Part shown: positions 16,221 to 25,294 of the stretch, piece after piece
Layout of the letters: each line of letters opens with the position of its first letter
Position numbering within the stretch: position 1 is the stretch's first letter
DNA from: Phycisphaerae bacterium
GTDB taxonomy: Bacteria > Planctomycetota > Phycisphaerae > UBA1845
Direction: 5' to 3'
DNA length: 53,546 bases
Assembly: GCA_029260235.1 (NCBI GenBank)
Contig: JAJDDP010000156.1
Location: 1 to 53,546 of the forward strand
The notes under the pieces: generated by a model
What the model saw: only the letters and a program-made list of their open reading frames with translations
What the model was told of the DNA's origin: nothing
Database searches by the model: none
Program-made: the position numbers and the translations under genes

Positions 16221-17795
16221 ATGAGTGAGCTTCAAGACGCAGGTGGAATGATGGACAAGCCGGACACAAGCGGGACGGACCAGCCGCCGCCGGAGGCCCC
16301 GGCTGAGCAGCCGCGTTCCGCGAATTCAGCGGACGACGAGCTGACGCGCGAAGTGGACGCGGCAATGGCAGCCATGGACGAGTCAGATTTGGCTGAGTTG
16401 ACCGGCAGCGCCGCACCCGTGGCCGCAGGAGACGGTTCATCCGGTCAGAAGCAGACCGGCACCATCGTCGGAATCTACGAAGGCGACGTGTTCATCGATC
16501 TGGGCGGCAAGACGCAGGCGATTGCTCCGCGTTCGCATTTTGGCAAAGAAGAGATCCTCGAGATTGGCCGAAAGATCGAGGTCGTCGTGGAGCGGTTTGA
16601 TCCGGATTCTGGCTGTCTGGTCGTCTCGCGCGAGGGCGCTATCCGGGAGGCGAAGTGGGAGTCTCTTCAGGCAGGTATCTTGGTAGAGGGCCGCATCACC
16701 GGCATGAACAAGGGCGGCCTCGAAGTCGACCTTAACGGCATTCGTGCTTTCATGCCTGCATCACAGGTGGACGTTCAGCACATCAAAGATATTTCGGTCC
16801 TGATTGGCCAAAAGGTACCGTGCGAGATTATCGAGATCAACCGGGCCGAGAGAAACGTACTGGTCAGCCGCAAGAAGGTTATGCAAAAAGATGCGGCTGA
16901 GCAGAAGGAACAACTGCTGAGTGAATTGGCAGAGGGCCAGATTCGCAAGGGCGTCATTGGCAATCTGACCGAGTTTGGCGCCTTCGTAAACTTGGGCGGT
17001 GTCGATGGTCTGATTCACATTAGCGACATGAGTTATGGGAAGGTGGCCAAGGTCACGGACGTGGTTAAGGCTGGCCAGGCGGTCGAAGTCAAGATACTCA
17101 AAGTCGATAAGAAGCGAAATCGCATATCCCTGGGCCTTAAGCAAACCCAGCCCGATCCTTGGCAGGGCGTGGATCAGAAGTACCCCGTGGGGACCCAGGC
17201 GACCGTCCGGGTGCTGCGGCTAGAACGCTTCGGGGCGTTCGCCGAATTGGAAGAGGGCGTTGACGGCTTGATTCCCCTGAGCGAGATGAGCTGGGGTCGC
17301 ATCAGCAAAGCTGCCGACGTTGTCCAGGTGGGGCAAATGGTGACCGCAGCGGTCATTCGTGTTGAGCCTGACGAGCGACGGATTGCCCTTAGTATTAAGG
17401 AGATCGAGGCCGACCCGTGGGCGATGGCAGTGGCCAACTTCCCTGAGAACGCGGTGTGTAAGGGCAAGGTCACCAAGTGCGAGACATTCGGTGCGTTCGT
17501 CGAGCTGGCTCCTGGCGTGGAGGGCTTGGTTCATATCTCGGAGCTATCTTCCGAGCGGGTAAAGCGCTGCGAAGACGTGGTCAAGCCCGGCGATGAAATC
17601 GAGGTTCGTGTTCTGGGCATCGACTCAGAGGCCCGCCGGATTTCCTTGTCCATCAAAGCTGTAGCAGAGGCTGTTGGCGGCGAAGCCGAGGCGATCGTTG
17701 CAGCAGAATCGAAACCCAAGCCCAAGCGGAAGAAGCCACTTCGCGGCGGACTTTCTTCTCACTTCGATTGGCAGGGATTGAAAATCGATCCATAG
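16221..17795 (+). CDS. rpsA: S1 RNA-binding domain protein, ribosomal protein S1-like
   Basis: About 524 residues from ATG 16221, preceded by AGGA. An acidic, low-complexity N-terminus (about 1-70) precedes five S1 domains: GTIVGIYEGDVFIDLGG, GRITGMNKGGLEVDLNG, GVIGNLTEFGAFVNLGGVDGLIHISD, VRVLRLERFGAFAELEEGVDGLIPLSE and GKVTKCETFGAFVELAPGVEGLVHISE. A basic tail follows (KPKPKRKKPLRGG). Ribosomal protein S1 brings mRNA to the 30S subunit; it has six domains in E. coli and four to five in other phyla, so this is a good S1 candidate. A second S1 paralogue elsewhere in the genome cannot be ruled out. pyrF follows after about 85 bases. Confidence 0.85.
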   Translation: MSELQDAGGMMDKPDTSGTDQPPPEAPAEQPRSANSADDELTREVDAAMAAMDESDLAELTGSAAPVAAGDGSSGQKQTGTIVGIYEGDVFIDLGGKTQAIAPRSHFGKEEILEIGRKIEVVVERFDPDSGCLVVSREGAIREAKWESLQAGILVEGRITGMNKGGLEVDLNGIRAFMPASQVDVQHIKDISVLIGQKVPCEIIEINRAERNVLVSRKKVMQKDAAEQKEQLLSELAEGQIRKGVIGNLTEFGAFVNLGGVDGLIHISDMSYGKVAKVTDVVKAGQAVEVKILKVDKKRNRISLGLKQTQPDPWQGVDQKYPVGTQATVRVLRLERFGAFAELEEGVDGLIPLSEMSWGRISKAADVVQVGQMVTAAVIRVEPDERRIALSIKEIEADPWAMAVANFPENAVCKGKVTKCETFGAFVELAPGVEGLVHISELSSERVKRCEDVVKPGDEIEVRVLGIDSEARRISLSIKAVAEAVGGEAEAIVAAESKPKPKRKKPLRGGLSSHFDWQGLKIDP

Positions 17796-17881
17796 CAGGT
17801 ACCCGATCCGTTGTGCCCGAACGGCTTCATCGGCTAGGATGCTCCGCAGTGGACGGTTCATGCGCGTAACTGGGGGTAGTG

Positions 17882-18832
17882 ATGCCGGAGTGTTTCGCTG
17901 ATCGGTTGACGGCTGCTATTCTTGCAAAAGACGCACCTGCGTGTGTGGGCATCGACCCTGTTCTGGAGCGATTGCCTGCTGAACTATTGACTCAGCGTGG
18001 TGCCGGTGACCGCAGCAATTTGGAAGCATCTGTCGCCGCGGTAACACAATTTTGCCGGCAAGTGATCGAATGCGTTTCTGATCATGTGCCGGCTGTCAAA
18101 ATCAACTCGGCCTTCTTCGAGCGGTTCTATTGGCAGGGCGTGCGTGCTTACTACGAGCTGGTCGAGCATGCATTGGAGCACGGCCTGATCGTCATCGGAG
18201 ATATTAAACGCGGTGATATCGGCCATTCGAGCAGTTTCTATGCCCATGCTCACTTGGCAGACTCTCCATTCGAAGATTGCCCAGGATTGGCTGTCCCGGA
18301 TGCGGTCACGTTAAGCCCTTTCTTGGGGAGTGACGCAATTGCCCCATTTCTTGACGTTGCCCGTGAGCAGGGTCGAGGCGTTTTCGTCCTGGTCCAGACC
18401 AGCAACGAATCCGGCGCCGAGTTGCAAGGCCTCACCGCCCAAGATGGGAGGACTGTGGCCGAGCATGTGGCGAGGCTGGTGGACGGCTGGGCGGACGATG
18501 CAGCCCTGACCGGGTCGTGTGGTTACAGCAGCGTGGGTGTGGTGGTTTCGCCGCGAGAGGGAACCTCGACTCAGCGCCTGCGTGAACTAATGCCCCGTAG
18601 TATTTTTCTCGTGCCGGGGTTTGGCGCCCAGGGGAAGACGGCTGGGCAGGTCAAAGCGTGTTTCAAGCCTGACGGCTCTGGTGCACTGGTCACTTCTTCA
18701 CGAGGCATTCTCTATGCGTTCAATCAGCCGCGCTACCGGGATCAGTTTGGGACAAACTGGAAGAAAAGTATCGAGCAAGCTTCTCGTGATTTCGTTGCAG
18801 AACTTCGTTCTGTTGTTATGTCCGGCGCTTGA
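17882..18832 (+). CDS. pyrF: Orotidine 5'-phosphate decarboxylase, long (type 2) form
   Basis: About 316 residues, making UMP from OMP. The signature VIGDIKRGDIGHSSSFYA holds the catalytic D-K-x-x-D set, and VKINSAFFERFYWQGV supplies the preceding Lys. VGIDPVLERLP at the N-terminus is typical of the long bacterial/mycobacterial class. VPGFGAQGKT near the C-terminus binds phosphate. The codon before the ATG is an in-frame GTG, so either could initiate; GGGGGTAG upstream is a plausible ribosome site. murD begins 42 bases downstream. Confidence 0.95.
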   Translation: MPECFADRLTAAILAKDAPACVGIDPVLERLPAELLTQRGAGDRSNLEASVAAVTQFCRQVIECVSDHVPAVKINSAFFERFYWQGVRAYYELVEHALEHGLIVIGDIKRGDIGHSSSFYAHAHLADSPFEDCPGLAVPDAVTLSPFLGSDAIAPFLDVAREQGRGVFVLVQTSNESGAELQGLTAQDGRTVAEHVARLVDGWADDAALTGSCGYSSVGVVVSPREGTSTQRLRELMPRSIFLVPGFGAQGKTAGQVKACFKPDGSGALVTSSRGILYAFNQPRYRDQFGTNWKKSIEQASRDFVAELRSVVMSGA

Positions 18833-18874
18833 CCACACCTGTCGGTCCGATCAGCTCGGGCCGGCTCGACGAAC

Positions 18875-20218
18875 ATGAGCGATTCAGACTTCAAGAGTCA
18901 ACGGGTCATAGTCATGGGCCTGGGGCGATTCGGTGGCGGGATCGGTGTGACCCGCTGGCTCTGCGCTCAAGGCGCTCAAGTGACAGTAACCGACACTGCC
19001 GACGCAGCCGCTCTGGCTAGCTCCCTAGCAAGTCTGGACGGATGTCCGGTTGAGTTTCGATTGGGCGGGCACGACGCGGGTGATCTTGAAGGTGTCCATC
19101 TTGTCGTGGTAAGTCCGGCTGTGAATCGCAGGACGAGTCCATTCTTCCAGACGGTTCTTGAACGCGGTATCGCTTGGACGACGGAGATGAACCTCTTCTT
19201 GGAGCGCTGCGTTGGCCGGCTCATCGGCGTGACCGGAACAGCCGGGAAGAGCACGACGTGCGCCTTGATCTACGAGGTGCTCAAGGCAGCTGCAGGCCCC
19301 AAAGAGCGGGTTTGGTTTGGCGGCAATGTTGGTCGTTCGCTGCTGGACAGCGTTTCGGATATTCAACCGGAAGATTGGGTGTTGATGGAGCTGTCCAGCT
19401 TTCAGCTGGAAGCGATCTCTCGCATCAACGTTGACTTCGAGATCGGGCTGCTCACCAATTGCAGGCCTCACCACTTGGATCGACACGGGAACTTTGAGGA
19501 TTACTTGCAGTCCAAGATGAACTTGTTTGCTTGTCAGCATGGCGCTGGGCACGCGGTAGTAGGCGAGGTTGATGCAAGCCATGACGCGTTGGTACAAAAT
19601 CTAGCGGAAAAATCAGGCGCCAAGTTCTCTCGCGTGCCCGATCTTGGACAATCATTCGTCTTGAGGTTGCCCGGCGCCCACAATCAACGCAATGCATCCT
19701 GTGCTTTTTGGTTGACCCAGCTGATGGGGATTGATGAGCCGATTGCTCGAAGGGCCATGGCTTCCTTTGCGGGCCTGGCTCACCGATTGGAGCATGTAGC
19801 TCTTATCGATGGTGTTGACTACTTCAACGATTCCAAATCAACGACTCCCCAAGCTTCGGCGTTGGCCGTCATGTCATTTGACCGACCGATGGTGCTCATC
19901 GTGGGCGGTCAGGATTGCGGTCAAGATTTCACGCCGCTGCTCGAAGCGCTCGAGTCAGGGGTCAAAGCGATCCTATGCGTTGGCCAGGCAGCGGATCGGC
20001 TGCGCATTGTTCTCGATTCGCCGCCAAGCGGAGGTCGCCCAGAGACGGTCGAAGTTTCGACCTGCATCCCCTCGGCGGTTGAACGGGCACGCGGCATAGC
20101 TAGGCCCGGCGATGTGGTCGTGCTCACTCCCGGAGCGCCAAGCTACGGGGAATTCGTCAACTATGAGCATCGAGGCCAGACCTTTGTAAGTGCGGTCAAA
20201 GCCATAGTCCCTGCCTGA
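18875..20218 (+). CDS. murD: UDP-N-acetylmuramoylalanine-D-glutamate ligase
   Basis: A 447-residue cytoplasmic ligase of peptidoglycan synthesis. VIVMGLGRFGGGIG is the N-terminal UDP-binding Rossmann motif, GVTGTAGKSTT is the ATP-binding loop (with A in place of the usual N), NCRPHHLDRHGNFEDYLQSKM and HRLEHVALIDGVDYFNDSKSTTPQA are the central and C-terminal MurD signatures, and LTPGAPSYGEFVNYEHRGQ closes the family pattern. Its presence indicates that the host makes peptidoglycan. No other mur genes are adjacent, so it is outside a classical dcw cluster. Confidence 0.93.
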   Translation: MSDSDFKSQRVIVMGLGRFGGGIGVTRWLCAQGAQVTVTDTADAAALASSLASLDGCPVEFRLGGHDAGDLEGVHLVVVSPAVNRRTSPFFQTVLERGIAWTTEMNLFLERCVGRLIGVTGTAGKSTTCALIYEVLKAAAGPKERVWFGGNVGRSLLDSVSDIQPEDWVLMELSSFQLEAISRINVDFEIGLLTNCRPHHLDRHGNFEDYLQSKMNLFACQHGAGHAVVGEVDASHDALVQNLAEKSGAKFSRVPDLGQSFVLRLPGAHNQRNASCAFWLTQLMGIDEPIARRAMASFAGLAHRLEHVALIDGVDYFNDSKSTTPQASALAVMSFDRPMVLIVGGQDCGQDFTPLLEALESGVKAILCVGQAADRLRIVLDSPPSGGRPETVEVSTCIPSAVERARGIARPGDVVVLTPGAPSYGEFVNYEHRGQTFVSAVKAIVPA

Positions 20219-20340
20219 ATCAATCCTTCCCCAGCCCAGGTTTCCAGGCAGGACTTGCCGATCGGCGGCAGGACCTGCGCTTCTTGCCGTCACTCTGATC
20301 AGGGCAGGCCCACCTAGTAAGCGGTGAATCTCTCCGAACG

Positions 20341-20368
20341 TAAAGTGCTTGACAGGCATAGCTTATAG
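20341..20368 (+). promoter_or_regulatory. Candidate flagellar sigma-28 (FliA/SigD)-type promoter
   Basis: TAAA (20341-20344), a 16-base spacer and GCTTATAG (20361-20368), compared with TAAA-N14-16-GCCGATAT. The -10 box matches at five of eight positions. A TTGACA lies inside the spacer without a partner -10. It is about 125 bases before the first gene of the flagellar operon. Weak evidence. Confidence 0.3.
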
Positions 20369-20493
20369 CTGGACCTGGGGTCGAGGGCTGCCCAGTACCT
20401 GGGGCTGATCTCATGGTTTGGCACAGCCTCTGTTATGGATCTACTCGCATGGCGGCTCAGTCCGCCAGGATTACAGCCTAATGGAGACGCTCG

Positions 20494-20688
20494 ATGTCGG
20501 ATGTGAATCGAATGATGCCAACCAGTCGGCCATTAACTGATTGGAATTGGTCGGAGCTAGGCAGCGCTATCATGCAGGCCGCCCACCGAGCGGCGGCCGA
20601 ACATATGGTGACTACTGCCGAACAGGCATCAGCATCGAGATACGTTGATGGGGATTTGCTCACGTTTCAGGCGATTGAGAATCAATGA
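20494..20688 (+). CDS. Small unknown protein heading the flagellar operon
   Basis: A 64-residue protein that I do not recognise. GGAG lies about 7 bases before its ATG, and its TGA stop overlaps the ATG of flgF by 4 bases, the pattern of translational coupling, so it is very probably a real gene. The middle is alanine-rich and helical (SAIMQAAHRAAAEHMVTTAEQA), with no signal peptide and no cysteine. Its position suggests a flagellar role or a role as a leader that couples flgF translation. Function unknown. Confidence 0.6.
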   Translation: MSDVNRMMPTSRPLTDWNWSELGSAIMQAAHRAAAEHMVTTAEQASASRYVDGDLLTFQAIENQ

Positions 20689-21452
20689 CCTACGGACTTT
20701 GGCTATCAGCAGCAGGCATGCAGGCGAACCAATATCGCCAGGAAGTCATGACTAACAACATGGCCAACGTGACCACCGTGGGTTTCAAGAAGGATTTGGC
20801 GGTCATGCGTGAACGATTAGTGGAAGGCAAGACCGCCATGGGTGGACGTTTCGGAAATGATCTGCTTGACAATATGTCGGGTGGGTCGTTCGTTACACCG
20901 ACCTACCACAGTTTTGAAGCAGGCCCGATGCGCCGCACCGGGAATCCTCTTGATGCAGCCGTCAAAGGGGACGCCTTCTTCGGTGTACAGGTCGGCAATG
21001 ATGTCAAGTACACCCGCGATGGTCGCTTTGCAATCAACCAGAACAACGAACTGATCATGGTTGCCAACGAAGGCCGGGCCAAGGTGCTCGATGAGAGCGG
21101 GGCGCCAATCGCGCTTCTTCCCGGCAAGTTTGGTGATCCAGTTGTCGGTGCCAACGGGGTTATTCGCCAGGGTCGGCAAACCGTTGGCAAGATCGGCCTA
21201 TTTGAATTTGAAGATCGCAACGCGCTGCGAAAGACGGGTGGGAATCTGTTTTCCCTGACTAAAGGCGTAGCCAAACCGGCTACCTCCAGCTCGCTGATGA
21301 CCGAGATGGTCGAAGGCAGCACGGTCGATCCAGTGGGTGGGTTGGCGACGATGATTGAAGTGAGCCGGGCGTATCAATTGAACGCGCAGATGATTTCACT
21401 CCAGGATTCAACTATCGGCCAGAGCGTTAGTCGCTTGGGCCGGATTGGGTAG
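20685..21452 (+). CDS. flgF: Flagellar basal-body rod protein FlgF
   Basis: A 255-residue proximal-rod protein exported by the flagellar type III system, so without a cleaved signal. The N-terminal rod signature is GLWLSAAGMQANQYRQEVMTNNMANVTTVGFKKD, and the C-terminal heptad-rich region ends in LATMIEVSRAYQLNAQMISLQDSTIGQSVSRLGRIG. The central domain has GNPLDAAVKGDAFFGVQ and KYTRDGRFAINQNNELI, as in FlgF/FlgG. It is shorter and less FlgG-like than the next gene, which fits FlgF. The start overlaps the stop of the small upstream ORF; flgG follows after 12 bases. Confidence 0.9.
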   Translation: MTYGLWLSAAGMQANQYRQEVMTNNMANVTTVGFKKDLAVMRERLVEGKTAMGGRFGNDLLDNMSGGSFVTPTYHSFEAGPMRRTGNPLDAAVKGDAFFGVQVGNDVKYTRDGRFAINQNNELIMVANEGRAKVLDESGAPIALLPGKFGDPVVGANGVIRQGRQTVGKIGLFEFEDRNALRKTGGNLFSLTKGVAKPATSSSLMTEMVEGSTVDPVGGLATMIEVSRAYQLNAQMISLQDSTIGQSVSRLGRIG

Positions 21453-21464
21453 GAGTAACGCTGT

Positions 21465-22274
21465 ATGGCCATAAATGCACTATTTGCCGCTGCCTCGGGG
21501 ATGAAAGCCCAAGACATGAAGCTCGACGTAGTGGCCAACAACCTGGCCAACGTCAACACGGTTGGCTTCAAGCGATCACGGGTCAACTTCGAGGACTTGC
21601 TCTATCAGGTTCGCCGAGAACCCGGGACGCCCAACGCAGACAACGAACCAATCCCACACGGCATCCTAGTAGGCCTGGGGGCCAAGGTGTCGGGTACGCA
21701 ATTGAATTTCCAAGCAGGCACGCAGGATCAAACTGACCGGCCGTTGGACTTATCCATTAGCGGGGGCGGATTCTTTCAGGTGACGACGTTCAAGGATGGC
21801 CAACGGCTCACCGCCTACACACGAGCTGGCAATTTCACCATCAATCCAGAAGGCAACGTCGTGTTGGGCAACAGCGACGGTTCGTTGATGGAGCCTCCCA
21901 TCACTATTCCGCAAGACCAAACCGGAATCTTGATCGGCAGGAATGGCGAAGTACAGGTCCGCCAATCGGGGTCACCCCAGCCATCAGCCGTTGGCCAGAT
22001 TCAGTTATCAAGTTTTGTGAATCCTGAGGGCTTGGAACAAATCGGCAACAATCTCTACATCGAAACTGTCGCGTCGGGACCGCCGATCCAGGGCAATCCA
22101 CAGGACGAAGGGCTAGGGGCCATCGTGCAGGGGACACTGGAAGGAAGCAACGTAGAGCCTGTGCGTGAATTGATCGACCTGATTCAGACTCAACGGGCCT
22201 TTGAACTCAATAGTCAGTCGATCCAGAGTGCCGACCAGGCTTTGCAGGTGGTAAGCAACCTACGACGATTCTAG
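21465..22274 (+). CDS. flgG: Flagellar distal rod protein FlgG
   Basis: A 269-residue distal-rod subunit. It begins AINALFAAASGMKAQDMKLDVVANNLANVNTVGFKRSR, the classic FlgG N-terminus, and ends EPVRELIDLIQTQRAFELNSQSIQSADQALQVVSNLRRF, the FlgG C-terminus. Length is normal (about 260). Central strands include RPLDLSISGGGFFQV and AYTRAGNFTINPEGNVV. GGAG lies about 12 bases before the ATG. It is followed by flgA after 32 bases. Confidence 0.97.
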   Translation: MAINALFAAASGMKAQDMKLDVVANNLANVNTVGFKRSRVNFEDLLYQVRREPGTPNADNEPIPHGILVGLGAKVSGTQLNFQAGTQDQTDRPLDLSISGGGFFQVTTFKDGQRLTAYTRAGNFTINPEGNVVLGNSDGSLMEPPITIPQDQTGILIGRNGEVQVRQSGSPQPSAVGQIQLSSFVNPEGLEQIGNNLYIETVASGPPIQGNPQDEGLGAIVQGTLEGSNVEPVRELIDLIQTQRAFELNSQSIQSADQALQVVSNLRRF

Positions 22275-22306
22275 TGACGGAGTTTGATACTTAGCAGGAT
22301 GCGACT

Positions 22307-23428
22307 ATGAGACGCAAGGATTGCGGACAATCAATTCACCTTTGGATCGGGCGTAGCTTGGCCATCATGTGCCTGCTTCTTGGAGCGACGGTGGTTCGGG
22401 CGGATGCTCCTCAGACTGTGCGCCTATGGTCCAGCGCGGTGGTCATCGGAGATCACGTTCTGATTGGTGATCTGTGCGAGCTGACTGGGTTTGAGGCTAG
22501 CGCACATGAAAGACTGCGAAATCTGGTGGTGGTCGAGGCTCCCCCGACTGCGGGCTCCAAAGTCATCACCCTTAAGCGATTGCGCGAAGTAGTTACTGGT
22601 GCCGGGATCAACATGGCTGAGACGATTGTCAACGGAGCCGCCGAATGCGGCGTGAGCCGGCCGCGTGCCTTTTCTGCAAAGTCAGAATCGAAGCCCGCGG
22701 TTCAGGCCTTAACTGATGAGCCAAGCACCCCGGCACCAGTAACCATGCGCAATGCGATTGAAAGCTACTTCGAACGCGACTTGGCCGAATACGGCGGTCG
22801 TCTCGACATCGACTTTGGCCATCGGCGTGAGAGCGAATTGGCACTGAGCGGTCCAGAGTTCGAATTCTCCGTACGCCGCCGCCGCGGTCAGCCGCTGGGG
22901 CTGATCGAGCTTGAAGTGGACGTGTTTCGCGAGGGCCGACTGACTCAAACGGTAAGTTTGCAGCCCATCGTGAGACTAGTGCGGCGCGTGGTCATCGCGC
23001 GTCGAGCGATCAACCAGAAGGCACCTGTTCGCTCTGAGGACGTGCAGTTCACCGAGATGACATTCGACCGCTTGGATCGAGTTGGCGTAGCCTCGGTCGC
23101 TCGCGTGATCAATCAACGGGCTAAGAATTTCATTCCCCAGGGAACCCTGATTCAGCCGGGCGACCTCGAGACTGTCCCGCTGGTCAAGCGAGGCCAGCTA
23201 GTTGACGTCATATCGCGGGCGGGCGGAATCACCGTGGTGACTGTAGCCAAGGCGATGGAGTCAGGCAGTTTGGGCGATGCCGTCGAGGTGCGTGAGGGCG
23301 GCGGGCGACGAGGCACCATTCTCATGACTGTCATTACCGGCCCGGGCCACGTCGAAGTGATGGGCGACGTTGTTGCAGATGCCGGTGTTCCGAGTGAGCG
23401 CTGGGCTTTGAGCGGAGGTCGACCATGA
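22307..23428 (+). CDS. flgA: Flagellar P-ring assembly chaperone FlgA, extended
   Basis: A 373-residue periplasmic protein that helps FlgI build the P ring. A signal peptide (LWIGRSLAIMCLLLGATVVRA) ends near residue 33. The C-terminal SAF-type domain (about 230-360) includes VVIARRAINQKAPVRSEDVQFTEM and FIPQGTLIQPGDLETVPLVKRGQLVDVI, which identify FlgA. The protein is longer than the usual 220 or so residues because of an extra N-terminal region of about 130 residues, without recognised motif. The stop overlaps the flgH start by 4 bases. Confidence 0.85.
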   Translation: MRRKDCGQSIHLWIGRSLAIMCLLLGATVVRADAPQTVRLWSSAVVIGDHVLIGDLCELTGFEASAHERLRNLVVVEAPPTAGSKVITLKRLREVVTGAGINMAETIVNGAAECGVSRPRAFSAKSESKPAVQALTDEPSTPAPVTMRNAIESYFERDLAEYGGRLDIDFGHRRESELALSGPEFEFSVRRRRGQPLGLIELEVDVFREGRLTQTVSLQPIVRLVRRVVIARRAINQKAPVRSEDVQFTEMTFDRLDRVGVASVARVINQRAKNFIPQGTLIQPGDLETVPLVKRGQLVDVISRAGGITVVTVAKAMESGSLGDAVEVREGGGRRGTILMTVITGPGHVEVMGDVVADAGVPSERWALSGGRP

Positions 23429-24147
23429 AGCAGTTGATGCTCAGAGCGTTGATTATTCTGCCGATTCTCTTGGCGGCAAGTACGGCCTGCGGCCAGAGTT
23501 CTTCGCTGGGCAACCGTGCGGCGGAGAAGACGGCCCAGCAAGAGGCAGCTGATGTGGATCTTGGGAGGGAATCAAGCACTCTCCAGGGAAATCCGGTTCT
23601 CGAAGCAAACTCCCTGATTGCGATCCCGGTTTCTCCGCCCAAGGAGTTCCAAATCCATGACATCGTCACCATCATCGTTCGGCAACAGAAAACGTGGGAG
23701 TCCGACGCAGACATGGAGTCGAGGCGGCGCTTCGGGGTTGAGAGTGAACTGGAGGCGTTCGTCAAGTTCACCGGCGGCGGGATCGGGGAATCTTTATTTC
23801 GGCGCGGCAAGCCCAACATCGAATACGATCTGAACACGCGCGTCAGCAATGAAGGGGACGCGACGCGTGAAGACCGTTTCGTCACCCGAATCAGCGGCAA
23901 GATCATCGATGTGAAGCCCAATGGCAATTTGGTGATCGAAGCCAAAGGCAGTATCGAACACGATGAAGATACATCGGTCGTTCGCCTGACCGGCACCGTG
24001 CGGTCTACGGATGTGACGCCGGATAATACCGTTCTAAGCACTCAAGTTGCTGACTTAGCTATTGCTGTGGAAAACACTGGATCGGTCCGCGATGCAGCTG
24101 CACGTGGTTGGGTTACCAAGCTCTTGGACTGGCTCAAGCCAGTATAG
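23425..24147 (+). CDS. flgH: Flagellar L-ring protein FlgH
   Basis: A 240-residue outer-membrane ring protein. Its N-terminal signal sequence (MLRALIILPILLAASTACGQ) has a cysteine but not a proper lipobox (S rather than L/V/I at -3), so lipidation is doubtful and ordinary cleavage likelier. HDIVTIIVRQQKTWESDADMESRR and RISGKIIDVKPNGNLVIEAKGS are the FlgH signatures, and NTVLSTQVADLAIAVENTGSVRDAAARGWVTKLLDWLKPV is a typical C-terminus. Its presence implies an outer membrane in the host. It overlaps flgA by 4 bases; flgI starts 10 bases after its stop. Confidence 0.93.
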   Translation: MKQLMLRALIILPILLAASTACGQSSSLGNRAAEKTAQQEAADVDLGRESSTLQGNPVLEANSLIAIPVSPPKEFQIHDIVTIIVRQQKTWESDADMESRRRFGVESELEAFVKFTGGGIGESLFRRGKPNIEYDLNTRVSNEGDATREDRFVTRISGKIIDVKPNGNLVIEAKGSIEHDEDTSVVRLTGTVRSTDVTPDNTVLSTQVADLAIAVENTGSVRDAAARGWVTKLLDWLKPV

Positions 24148-24157
24148 GGAGGCGGAT

Positions 24158-25294
24158 GTGCCAAAGCTGATTGCATCCATCCTGATTGTGTTGGTGGTGA
24201 CCCCATCGGTCGTTGAAGGACAAGTGACTGCCCGCGTGGGGGATATTACTACCCTCAAAGGCCATGGCAGCAACTACCTGACCGGGATGGGTCTAATCGT
24301 TGGTTTGAATGGGACCGGCGACGGGGATGATTATGCAACGGCGATGCGACCCCTGGCCAAAGCGCTGGAGTTCTACGCCAATCCGGTCGTAGCCATGGAA
24401 GAACTCAAAGATACCAAGAACGTTGCCATTGTTTTCTTGACGGCTGAGCTTCCGCCGGACGGTGTGCGGGAAGGATCTCGCATCGACATCCAGGTCAGCC
24501 CGTTCGGTTCATGCAAAAGTCTCAAAGGCGGTGTGTTGCTGCCGGCTCCACTGTTGTATCCGGATCGGCGAGTTAGTGACGTGTTCGCCCTTGCCCAAGG
24601 TTCGGTGTACCTGAATGATGAGGGCCTACTGACCAGCGGCGTGGTCGAAAACGGGGCGGTGATCCAGAAAGATGTGATTCACAATTACATCGCCAAAGGA
24701 CGTGACCTACCTTTCAGCAGCAGTTGGGTTCGACCCGCAGCAACCTATCTGACTTTGGTGATTCAGGATACGCACGCTTCGTGGTCCCTGGCCCGAGAGA
24801 TAGCCCAGATCGTGGACACTACCCTCTCTTTGGCGGCTGATGTCGATCACGTTGCTCTGGCTGTTGATCCCAAGAACGTCCTGGTGTTTGTGCCGCCATC
24901 AGAGCTTGCATCGCCTGCGGATTGGATTAGCCAGATCAAGGGTCTGGAATTATTGATGACCTCGACACAAGCCAAGGTTGTGATCAACCGCACTACCGGC
25001 ACACTCTCGGTGTCCGGTGATGCTCGGATTTCGCCGGTCGTGGTATCGCACCAAGGCTTGACCATCACCATTGCCGCCCCGAGCGACGATGACGAAGAGA
25101 CGGCGGCTCCATTGCCCGATGTAGAGCGAGGCAATTTTGTGGCCATTGATCCGGGCAGAACTGGTGGCTCGAACCTAAATCAACTGACCGCAGCCTTGAA
25201 TCGATTGAACGTACCCATCGAGAGCCGCATTGCGATCGTGATGCAGATACATGAATTGGGCGCGTTGCACGCCAAACTGGTGATAGAGAAATGA
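24158..25294 (+). CDS. flgI: Flagellar P-ring protein FlgI
   Basis: About 378 residues from the GTG at 24158, chosen because GGAGG lies 5 bases before it and because a signal peptide (PKLIASILIVLVVTPSVVEG) follows at once; a longer frame starting inside flgH lacks family character. The mature protein opens with ARVGDITTLKGHGSNYLTGMGLIVGLNGTGDGDD, the FlgI hallmark, and contains KNVAIVFLTAELPPDGVREGSRIDI and LTAALNRLNVPIESRIAIVMQIHELGALHAKLVIE. It forms the periplasmic P ring around the rod. Its stop overlaps the start of flgJ by 4 bases. Confidence 0.95.
   Translation: MPKLIASILIVLVVTPSVVEGQVTARVGDITTLKGHGSNYLTGMGLIVGLNGTGDGDDYATAMRPLAKALEFYANPVVAMEELKDTKNVAIVFLTAELPPDGVREGSRIDIQVSPFGSCKSLKGGVLLPAPLLYPDRRVSDVFALAQGSVYLNDEGLLTSGVVENGAVIQKDVIHNYIAKGRDLPFSSSWVRPAATYLTLVIQDTHASWSLAREIAQIVDTTLSLAADVDHVALAVDPKNVLVFVPPSELASPADWISQIKGLELLMTSTQAKVVINRTTGTLSVSGDARISPVVVSHQGLTITIAAPSDDDEETAAPLPDVERGNFVAIDPGRTGGSNLNQLTAALNRLNVPIESRIAIVMQIHELGALHAKLVIEK

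Noticed and set aside
20418..20435. A full sigma-54 promoter
   Set aside because: The -24 box TTGGCAC is perfect but the -12 position has CTGTT rather than TTGCA/T and the GC is replaced by GT, so I do not call it.
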